Positions 1 to 4,779 of a DNA stretch of 6,692 bases are shown here, piece after piece (position 1 is the stretch's first letter; each line of letters begins with the position of its first letter). The notes under the pieces are model-generated. The model worked only from the letters and a program-made list of their open reading frames with translations. It was not told the DNA's origin and did not search any database. The DNA lies in contig CAAEOA010000234.1 of the NCBI GenBank assembly GCA_900757485.1, positions 1 to 6,692 on the forward strand, given 5' to 3'. Position numbers and translations under genes: made by a program. Source of the stretch: Oscillospiraceae bacterium. GTDB lineage: Bacteria; Bacillota; Clostridia; Oscillospirales; Ruminococcaceae.

Positions 1-23
1 AATATCCCCGCTGAATTCAATAT

Positions 24-99
24 GGGCCTGTAGCTCAGCTGGGAGAGCGTTCGGTTCGCATCCGAGAGGTCGAGAGTTCGAGTCTCTTCAGGTCCACCA
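24..99 (+). tRNA. tRNA-Ala (anticodon CGC)
   Basis: A complete 76-nt cloverleaf. The acceptor stem pairs 24-30 with 89-95; the D stem is 33-36/45-48; the anticodon stem is 50-54/62-66 with loop TTCGCAT; the T stem is 72-76/84-88 with loop TTCGAGT; discriminator A96 precedes an encoded CCA (97-99). The anticodon at 57-59 is CGC, which reads the alanine codon GCG. The third acceptor pair is G3-U70 (G26 with T93), the classic identity element for alanyl-tRNA synthetase, so the isotype call is firm. The two weakest pairs are G-T at the ends of the anticodon stem (50/66) and T stem (72/88). The gene is followed by a terminator and then by mobile-element debris, which fits use of a tRNA 3' end as an integration site, although no second copy of that 3' end is visible in this window. 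Confidence 0.97.
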
Positions 100-112
100 A
101 ACAGGTATTGGA

Positions 113-156
113 CGAACACCTATTTCTTCAGCGGCGGCTTCGCCGTGAAGTGTTCG
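113..156 (+). other. Extended imperfect hairpin between tRNA and terminator
   Basis: Three consecutive paired blocks stack into one long hairpin: CGAACA (113-118) with TGTTCG (151-156), CTTCA (126-130) with TGAAG (146-150), and CGGCG (132-136) with CGCCG (141-145) around a GCTT loop. The left side has a seven-base bulge (119-125). There is no T-tract directly after it, so it is not a standard terminator. It would lie in the 3' trailer of the tRNA transcript and could be a processing structure or a chance remnant. No function is claimed. Confidence 0.4.
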
Positions 157-179
157 CTCTGATCCGCAACAGAAAAGCA

Positions 180-213
180 CCGTCTTGGGAGTGATCCCGA
201 GACGGCGTTTTTT
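180..213 (+). terminator. Rho-independent terminator after tRNA-Ala
   Basis: The arm CCGTCTTGGGA (180-190) pairs with TCCCGAGACGG (195-205), 11 bp with one G-T pair, around a GTGA tetraloop. It is followed by CG and six Ts (208-213). It lies about 80 bp after the tRNA on the same strand and is the natural end of the tRNA transcript. Confidence 0.9.
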
Positions 214-281
214 CTATATTTCTGAAGCGTTCTAAAACTTTACATTTGTATACCTTCAATGCTAAGGAGGGGTGTGCTGTG

Positions 282-350
282 ATGACTTTCCTGTATATGA
301 ATCTCAAAAAGGTGTACTGCGGTATTCCCTCATTTTCAAACTCAATTTAA
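282..350 (+). CDS. Possible 22-residue small ORF with strong ribosome site
   Basis: ATG at 282 runs 22 codons to TAA at 348-350; the peptide begins MTFLYMNLKK and ends FSNSI. A perfect AAGGAGG (264-270) lies 11 bases upstream of the start, which is unusually good for a random ORF. I recognise no family. It may be a genuine small peptide, or the preserved ribosome site and first codons of a gene whose remainder was lost when the neighbouring mobile element decayed. No convincing promoter is visible between the tRNA terminator and this site. Confidence 0.3.
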   Translation: MTFLYMNLKKVYCGIPSFSNSI

Positions 351-401
351 CCAAGGAATAAAAAAGAAGATATGAAGTAATCAAACTAAAGAATCTGAAT
401 T

Positions 402-782
402 CTAAGATACGGTTTTTACTTCTGCAATTCCCGGTTTTTGCAATAAATTAAAAAACTCATTAATTGCGTTGTGATGCTGCATTGGATGTCTCATACCTGT
501 TCTTCGTTTACAGAATGTGAAAGTAACCGATTCCTTTGCACGGGATAATGCCACAAAGAATGTGCAGCGATCTTCATCCGGCTGGTTCCTAAAGTTCCAG
601 AAAGCAGAGTCTTCCAATCCAACAAAATATACAGCAGAGTATTCCAGCCCCTTGCTTTTGTGGATTCGGCTGGTAAAGCAAATGGTAGATGCAGAGGGCA
701 TTACGGAAATGCTGAAAGCCAACGACCAAATGGAATGGGTCGGGCGGATGAATTCCTGCCGAGACCGTGCATCCGAAACTGT
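402..782 (-). pseudogene. C-terminal remnant of a UvrD/PcrA-like helicase
   Basis: Reading leftward, the frame is open from 782 (the stop before it is at 783-785) to the TAG at 402-404. It contains two signature motifs of superfamily 1 UvrD/Rep helicases: IHKSKGLEY (motif V region), then FVGLEDSAFWNF, and VALSRAKE (motif VI with its arginine finger). The tail reads NAINEFFNLLQKPG. Complete enzymes of this class are usually 600-750 residues and carry Walker A and B motifs in the N-terminal half. Here only about 105 recognisable residues survive and the ATP-binding half is absent, so it cannot be an active helicase. The first 20 or so codons of the open frame resemble nothing. A TTG at 720-722 could nominally start it, but no ribosome site supports that. 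It is AT-richer than the operon on the right and is probably part of a decayed mobile element or defence-type gene. Confidence 0.8.
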
Positions 783-811
783 CTATCATCAAGTAATCTA
801 TACATAAGGCA

Positions 812-858
812 AGGCCCTTCGTATCAAGTCAAGAAAATGATACGAAGGGCCTCTTTTT
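812..858 (+). terminator. Perfect 15-bp hairpin with T-tract
   Basis: AGGCCCTTCGTATCA (812-826) pairs perfectly with TGATACGAAGGGCCT (838-852) around an 11-base loop, followed by CTTTTT (853-858). The T-tract makes it a terminator for plus-strand transcription, yet the nearest real coding signal is the minus-strand gene ending at 861, whose transcript would meet the hairpin 8 bases after its stop without a good T-tract. It may work in both directions, or belong to a plus-strand gene that has since been lost. Confidence 0.75.
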
Positions 859-860
859 GC

Positions 861-1280
861 CTATTGCGCTTTCAAGAATCCGAATTCAAACGCATCGGGG
901 AAAATAAAGCGCTTCTCACCCTGTTCAAAGCGGACGGTCACATATCCCCTGTTCAGCTCGATCACCTTGCCGATGCCGAACTTAGCGTGAGCCACTGCGC
1001 TCCCAACGGCAACGCCGGAAACATCGACCTTCGGTTTTTCGGGCTGCTGGGGCTTTGCGGGAACGATCGGAGATTTCACGCCGAAAGCAGCAGTGACAAA
1101 ATCCGGCTTAGCCGGTGGTGTCCGAGTTGGAACGGGGGCTTTGGGCGGCTCCGGCTCCTCGTCCGCTTCCGGAACATCGGCTTCGTCGATTTCCGGCGCA
1201 TGAGCCAAGAGCGGTTCCGCCCGACGCTCTTTTTGTTTGTCTTGAAAAGCTTGGCGAGCTTGCGGATAAAGCCAGTTCAC
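861..1280 (-). pseudogene. C-terminal fragment of an unidentified protein with a PcrA-tail-like barrel
   Basis: Reading leftward from 1280 the frame encodes 139 residues ending ...FGFLKAQ and a stop at 861-863. It has three parts: a charged helical start (NWLYPQARQAFQDKQKE), a long Pro/Glu/Ala-rich linker (about residues 23-85), and a compact C-terminal beta-rich domain (about 88-139). That domain has the pattern VGSAVAHAKFGIGKV...VTVRFEQGEKRF.FPDAF, which resembles the FGxGxV Tudor-like tail of PcrA/UvrD helicases and related small barrels that bind other proteins. I cannot name the parent family. The nominal GTG at 1278-1280 has no ribosome site, and upstream the frame soon hits a stop, while the plus strand there becomes part of a mobilisation gene. 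The N-terminus was therefore probably removed at a breakpoint near 1276-1283. It could be cargo of the same element as the neighbouring relaxase. Confidence 0.6.
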
Positions 1281-1354
1281 CGGAGCTGGACAAAGAAATC
1301 TGCATGGTGCTGAAACAGATCACAGCAGAATTTCTGCTGCCGGAAAAGGGATGA
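1276..1354 (+). pseudogene. 3' remnant of a gene preceding the relaxase
   Basis: In the frame ending with TGA at 1352-1354 the last residues read SSPELDKEICMVLKQITAEF followed by LLPEKG, an amphipathic helical segment. It lies only 6 bp upstream of the relaxase start, the position usually held by a small relaxosome accessory gene (MobC-like) in MOBP elements. The identification as such a gene is inference from position, not from a motif. Upstream of about 1276 the same DNA codes on the opposite strand, so the rest of the gene is missing; the exact break cannot be fixed to the base. Confidence 0.5.
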
Positions 1355-1360
1355 TGCGCT

Positions 1361-1825
1361 ATGGCGGTGACAGGCTTTTGGCCTGTGTTCAAAAACCTGA
1401 AAGCCACGCTGGACTACGCCGACAATCCCGACAAAACCACCGCACTGGAATATCTCGACGGGGATTTGTACGCCGCCCTGCGCTACGCAGAGAACGATAA
1501 CAAGACCGACCGCAAAATATTTGTCGGCGGCATCAACTGCTCGGCGCAGAACGCCTGCGCCGAAATGATCGCCGTACAGCGACGGTTTGGTCTGCGTGGC
1601 AAGGTGGTCGGTTACCACGGCATTCAGAGTTTTCGTGAGGGTGAGGTTACACCGGAGCGGGCGTTCGCCATCGGCAAGGAAACCGCACGGCGAATATGGG
1701 GCGACCGATATCAGGTGCTGGTTACCGTTCACCTGAACACCGACAATGTGCATTGCCACTTTGTTGTGAATCCTGTGTCCTTCAAGTGTACAGTCGTTCG
1801 GCCCTGCGCTGCAGGAGCGGGCTAG
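1361..1825 (+). pseudogene. Truncated MOBP-type relaxase (N-terminal nuclease domain)
   Basis: This encodes the N-terminal part of a relaxase/mobilisation nuclease (Pfam Relaxase, MobA/VirD2-like), the enzyme that nicks oriT and starts conjugative transfer. It begins MAVTGFWPVFKNLKATLDYA and carries the metal-binding motif HLNTDNVHCHFVVN, giving H124, D128, H131 and H133. Family members usually continue for several hundred residues after VSFK. Here the homology stops at K142 (codon 1784-1786), and 12 unrelated codons, read antisense from the 3' flank of the neighbouring kinase gene, lead to a TAG at 1823-1825. AAAAGGG about 10 bases before the ATG is a plausible ribosome site. The coding sequence is otherwise undamaged, so the truncation may be fairly recent. 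The catalytic fold is incomplete and transfer activity is unlikely. Confidence 0.88.
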
Positions 1826-3489
1826 CGCTCGAGCAGCCGAAGCATACCGGCGTGGAGCGCGGAGGCTGTCGGCATGGCGGGAACCGCGCCAAAAGCGGTT
1901 GCGGTCAGCGAACCGGCCACGCAGGAAACGCCGAGAATGTGCTGCAAAACCTGCGGCGCGGGAATTCTGTCGCAGCAGTCGCAGAGCAGCAGCTCGGAAA
2001 GGAAGGTTCCCCAGAAGGCGTCTCCGGAGCCGGTGGTGTCCAGCGCGGTGACCTGAATCGTGTGCTGCCGCAGAAAAACGCCGTTTCTGCATAGGCAGAG
2101 GCAGCCGTCGGCGCCAAGCGTAACGACAAGCATCCGAATATCGTAACGTTCCAGAAGCTCCCGCATTCCGGCCGTGTGATCGGCGGCCTTTGTCAGAAAT
2201 TCAAGCTCCTCCTCGGAAAGCTTGACAAGGTCGGCATAGCGCAGTCCCTCGCAGATTGCATGATAGGCGGAGTCGGTATCGGGCCAAAGCGGCAAACGGA
2301 GGTTGGGGTCAAACGCGATCGCCGCGCCCTTTGACCTTGCATGTCTCACCGCCTCAAGGGTAGCCGAGCGCACCGGCTCGGCAGTCATGGAGACCGAGCC
2401 GAAATGGAAGATACCCGCTTGCTCCAGAAGCGTCAGCGGCAGCTCGGCGGATCGGAGCATACAGTCGGCGCTATGCTGGCGGTAAAAGCTGAAGGATCGA
2501 TCCCCGCGCTCGTCCAGAGAGACAAACGCCAAGGTGGTCGGCTCCGTCTCGCTGCGCAAAAGGCCGTCGGTGCATATGCCGTTGCGCTCCATTGTGCTGC
2601 GGATCAGCCGTCCGAAGACGTCATTGCCGACTTTGCCGATAAATGCGGTCTGCATATTCAAATGGGAGGCGGCGGCCAAAACATTGCTCGGAGCGCCGCC
2701 GGGAGCGCCCAGATAGGACACCTTCCCGCTCTCCTGCTGCCCGCCGGGAACAAAGTCGATCAAGGCTTCTCCAAGCGCAACAATGTCGTACTTCGGCGCT
2801 GCTTCGCAGCGGATGCACGCGCCGTTGCGTTCTTTGAGGGAGGCCTCCGCGTTGGCGCGGAACACGAGTCTCGGGGCGCGGGTCGGATCCGCCTCCGGAA
2901 ACGTCTGCGCTCCTTCAAAGCAGTATAGTTCAATGGGCGCGGGGCCATTGAACACAACGCACTGCACACGGCCGTGCGGTGTATCGTTTTCAACCGGCGC
3001 AAACTGAGGTCGGAAGCCGTATGCACTCAGCTCCCGGAATGATGCGGCAAAATCGTGCGCGGAAAGACCGATGTGCTCCAGACCGAGTATTTCCGAAGAG
3101 TCGGATGGGTAGTCCTTGTCAAGGCGCTGACAGAATTCGAATTTCGTTCCGAAGGGAGCGATCAGATTGAAGTATTTTGTTCCGGTTCCGAAAACCTTCG
3201 GGTTAAAAAAGGGAACACCTCTGTCGTGCTCAAGCTCGAGACCTTTTGAAAGCAGCGCACGCAGAAGAGCACCGGCATCCGGGGTCTCAAGGGCGATGTG
3301 CTCAAGCCCGACGATCTTGTCCGGCGCGCGGGACGGCGCGTCCCCCTCGGCGGTGACGAGGCGCAGACGAAAATTTCCGCAAACATAGAGTCTGCCATCG
3401 TCGACGGGTAGAAAATGCAGAACGGATTCCAGCCAGCGTCCCGCTTCATCCAGCGAGGGGACGGGCAATTCGATGCAGTGCAAGCGCAT
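1822..3489 (-). CDS. VOC (glyoxalase-fold) - PfkB sugar kinase fusion protein
   Basis: One uninterrupted 555-residue frame joins two unrelated enzyme folds. Residues 1-225 hold repeated VOC modules: a first at 1-48, a second at 59-124 (IVGLEHIAL...FGTKFEFCQ), a third at 134-193 (ILGLEHIGL...PIELYCF) and perhaps a reduced fourth (205-228). H64, E118, H139 and E187 fall where VOC enzymes such as glyoxalase I and methylmalonyl-CoA epimerase place their four metal ligands, so modules two and three may form a working metal site. Residues 233-555 are a full-length PfkB/ribokinase-family kinase closest to fructokinases: GGAPSNV (264-270), GDRSFSFYR (329-337), FDPNLRLPLW (393-402), KLSEEELEFL (423-432), and DTTGSGDAF (484-492) with catalytic base D490. 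It would phosphorylate a sugar or sugar derivative with ATP in the cytoplasm. ATG 3489 has AGGAG six bases upstream. It follows the repressor gene by 12 bp. No terminator follows; the operon is cut by element debris 35 bp after its stop. Confidence 0.93.
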   Translation of the reverse strand: MRLHCIELPVPSLDEAGRWLESVLHFLPVDDGRLYVCGNFRLRLVTAEGDAPSRAPDKIVGLEHIALETPDAGALLRALLSKGLELEHDRGVPFFNPKVFGTGTKYFNLIAPFGTKFEFCQRLDKDYPSDSSEILGLEHIGLSAHDFAASFRELSAYGFRPQFAPVENDTPHGRVQCVVFNGPAPIELYCFEGAQTFPEADPTRAPRLVFRANAEASLKERNGACIRCEAAPKYDIVALGEALIDFVPGGQQESGKVSYLGAPGGAPSNVLAAASHLNMQTAFIGKVGNDVFGRLIRSTMERNGICTDGLLRSETEPTTLAFVSLDERGDRSFSFYRQHSADCMLRSAELPLTLLEQAGIFHFGSVSMTAEPVRSATLEAVRHARSKGAAIAFDPNLRLPLWPDTDSAYHAICEGLRYADLVKLSEEELEFLTKAADHTAGMRELLERYDIRMLVVTLGADGCLCLCRNGVFLRQHTIQVTALDTTGSGDAFWGTFLSELLLCDCCDRIPAPQVLQHILGVSCVAGSLTATAFGAVPAMPTASALHAGMLRLLER

Positions 3490-3501
3490 AATAAGCTCCT
3501 C

Positions 3502-4512
3502 TTATTGGCTGTGGCGCGAAAGAACGCCCAGATAGATGCTGCTGAGAAGGATCTGCTTTTGCTCAGCGGCGCGGTCCTTGATGCGGCGCAGGATCTCCTC
3601 GCCCGCCATTTTGCCCAGCTCGTCGACCGGCTGAGCCACCAGACGTACCGGCGAGGATTCGAGGAGAGGAGAGTCAAAATCCGAAAAGCAAACCAGCTCA
3701 ACATCCCGGCCGATCTGCATACCGCATTCGCGAAGACAGTGATAAACATCGGTGCCCATCAGGCCATTGGAGGCAACGATCGCAGTACACCTTTGCTTGA
3801 GCAGCTCCCTGGTGCTGTTCCATGCGCTGCGCTCCATCGAATCTCCGTGCTGGATAAAGCCATCCTCAATCGGAATGGCGAAATCGGACATAGCCTGACG
3901 GTACGCCGCAAGGCGCTCCCGCGAGGTGCTCAGGCGGCTCAGGCCTGTAATGAAGCCGATCCGCCGCTGCCCCTGTTCGATCAGCGAGGCAACGCTCCGG
4001 TAGACGGATTGATACGCGGACACCGTCACGGAGGAAAACGGCGCAGCGTCTACCTTCCGGTCGGCCAAAACAGTGGGGAAGGACGCCGGAAGCACCGCAG
4101 AAAACTCGCTGTAGGACTCCATGGTCGATGCCAGCAGGATCCCGTCCACAACTCCGGAGGTAAGATACCGCAAATGCTGTAGCTCACGCTCCTTATTCTC
4201 TTGTGTGTTCGCGATGATCAAATGGAAGCCCTCTGCAGAAATGCTACTCTCAACAGTCTCGATCAAACGGGCGAAGAACTGGTTGGAAATATCCGGGACC
4301 ACAAAACCAATGATATTCTTCTTTCCTGTGCGGAAACTGCGGGCAAATGCATTTGGTGTATACCCCAGCTCTCGGATTGCCTTCATCACAAGCTCTCTTG
4401 AATGCTCGGATACGGTACGGGTGCCGTTCAGTGTGTGCGATACCGTTGCGGTCGACACGCCCGCCGCGCGCGCAACGTCTGAAATATTCGGCAGTTTCTT
4501 TTCTGTTCTCAT
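3502..4512 (-). CDS. LacI/PurR-family transcriptional repressor
   Basis: A 336-residue LacI-family regulator. Numbering from the ATG at 4512, residues 10-55 are the helix-turn-helix headpiece (ISDVARAAGVSTATVSHTLN), 54-63 the hinge helix, and about 65-330 the periplasmic-binding-protein-like effector domain (NIIGFVVPDISNQFFARLIE at its start). Recognition-helix positions T21, A22 and H26 resemble those of PurR (T, T, H), which fits the GCAAACG-like half-sites next to its promoter. The residue equal to the minor-groove Leu lever (PurR L54) is Phe (F60, in ARSFRTG). It is the first gene of an operon with the VOC-kinase fusion and divergent from two FAD oxidoreductases; it probably represses both and itself until a sugar-like effector binds. 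A GTG at 4530 would add six residues (MRIKPP) but has a poor ribosome site; the ATG has GAGG 12 bases upstream. Confidence 0.95.
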   Translation of the reverse strand: MRTEKKLPNISDVARAAGVSTATVSHTLNGTRTVSEHSRELVMKAIRELGYTPNAFARSFRTGKKNIIGFVVPDISNQFFARLIETVESSISAEGFHLIIANTQENKERELQHLRYLTSGVVDGILLASTMESYSEFSAVLPASFPTVLADRKVDAAPFSSVTVSAYQSVYRSVASLIEQGQRRIGFITGLSRLSTSRERLAAYRQAMSDFAIPIEDGFIQHGDSMERSAWNSTRELLKQRCTAIVASNGLMGTDVYHCLRECGMQIGRDVELVCFSDFDSPLLESSPVRLVAQPVDELGKMAGEEILRRIKDRAAEQKQILLSSIYLGVLSRHSQ

Positions 4513-4559
4513 AGGCGGTTTTATCCTCACTCATCCGTTGCTGTATTGGTTTCATATGC

Positions 4560-4571
4560 GTAAACGATTAC
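4560..4571 (-). promoter_or_regulatory. Operator O1 for the LacI-type repressor (repressor operon side)
   Basis: GTAAACGATTAC is a 12-bp palindrome centred on CG with a single mismatched pair, the form expected for LacI/PurR-family operators. It begins 5 bp after the minus-strand -10 hexamer and so covers the predicted start site of the repressor operon (about 4569), predicting autorepression. A wider inverted repeat TAAACG-ATTA-CGTTTA (4561-4576) overlaps it. It matches the two elements in O2/O3 in consensus: G(T/C)AA(A/T)CGATTA(A/C). Confidence 0.7.
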
Positions 4572-4575
4572 GTTT

Positions 4576-4604
4576 ATTATATCGATGAGATAATTCGTTG
4601 TCAA
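4576..4604 (-). promoter_or_regulatory. Promoter of the repressor / VOC-kinase operon
   Basis: Read on the minus strand, a perfect -35 TTGACA (4604-4599) and perfect -10 TATAAT (4581-4576) are separated by exactly 17 bp. The predicted start lies near 4569, about 57 bases before the repressor ATG. This is a full sigma-A-type consensus promoter, so its output must be held down by a repressor; O1 sits on its start site. Confidence 0.88.
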
Positions 4605-4633
4605 GCCGAATGAAAATAATAAAAAAATTCGGC
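4605..4633. repeat. Inverted repeat in the centre of the divergent promoter region
   Basis: GCCGAAT (4605-4611) and ATTCGGC (4627-4633) form a perfect 7-bp inverted repeat with a 15-bp A/T-only-rich spacer. It lies directly upstream of the minus-strand -35 box. It could be the site of a second regulator, an upstream element for RNA polymerase, or a chance repeat; no T-tract follows in either direction within terminator spacing. Confidence 0.35.
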
Positions 4634-4666
4634 ATATTATACAAAAAATAAGCATCATTTTTGGAA

Positions 4667-4695
4667 TTGACAGAGTGGAAAAACTGTGCTATCCT
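4667..4695 (+). promoter_or_regulatory. Promoter of the FAD-oxidoreductase operon
   Basis: A perfect -35 TTGACA (4667-4672), a 17-bp spacer, and -10 TATCCT (4690-4695) preceded by TGC (4687-4689), which is an extended -10 element. The predicted start is near 4702, giving a leader of about 78 bases that contains the O2/O3 operator. Strong housekeeping-sigma form, back to back with the repressor promoter. Confidence 0.82.
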
Positions 4696-4709
4696 TGCTG
4701 TAGCGAAAA

Positions 4710-4735
4710 GTTAATCGTTTGCGCAATCGATTAAC
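4710..4735 (+). promoter_or_regulatory. Double operator O2/O3 downstream of the oxidoreductase promoter
   Basis: A 26-bp palindrome with one mismatched pair: arms GTTAATCG (4710-4717) and CGATTAAC (4728-4735) around a TTGCGCAA core. It resolves into two abutting CG-centred 12-mers in opposite orientation, TTAATCGTTTGC (4711-4722; complement GCAAACGATTAA) and GCAATCGATTAA (4723-4734). Both match O1. It starts about 8 bases after the predicted transcription start, a position from which a bound repressor blocks initiation or early elongation. Two repressor dimers could bind side by side here. Confidence 0.75.
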
Positions 4736-4779
4736 CAGTGTTAAACAGCATATTATTATAGTAAATAGGAGGTATGTAC

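Noticed and set aside
24..99. Direct repeat of the tRNA 3' end marking an att site inside the window
   Set aside because: I scanned for copies of the T-arm and acceptor sequence further right and found none, so no att pair is claimed.
517..807. Plus-strand frame of 96 residues opposite the helicase remnant
   Set aside because: No family motif and no ribosome site; the opposite strand carries helicase motifs V and VI.
660..1313. 217-residue plus-strand frame running through the hairpin and opposite the barrel-tailed protein
   Set aside because: Composition is Arg/Ser/Leu-rich with no motif, it runs across a 15-bp terminator hairpin, and the minus strand shows a recognisable domain pattern over the same DNA.
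1787..1822. Terminator for the kinase operon
   Set aside because: Only a weak 5-bp stem (CCTGC/GCAGG) without a T-tract lies between the kinase stop and the junction.
1277..2092. 271-residue minus-strand open frame
   Set aside because: It is rich in Arg/Ala/His low-complexity sequence and overlaps both the relaxase (plus) and the kinase C-terminus (minus, another frame), each of which has clear motifs. It is a shadow.
2341..2928. 195-residue plus-strand frame inside the kinase region
   Set aside because: Antisense to the PfkB motifs; no start signal.
3162..3749. 195-residue minus-strand frame bridging the repressor end and VOC start
   Set aside because: Out of frame with both well-supported genes, with shadow-like Arg/Ser/Cys composition.
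3415..4182. 255-residue plus-strand frame opposite the repressor
   Set aside because: Antisense shadow of the LacI-family gene; it has no motif and no ribosome site.
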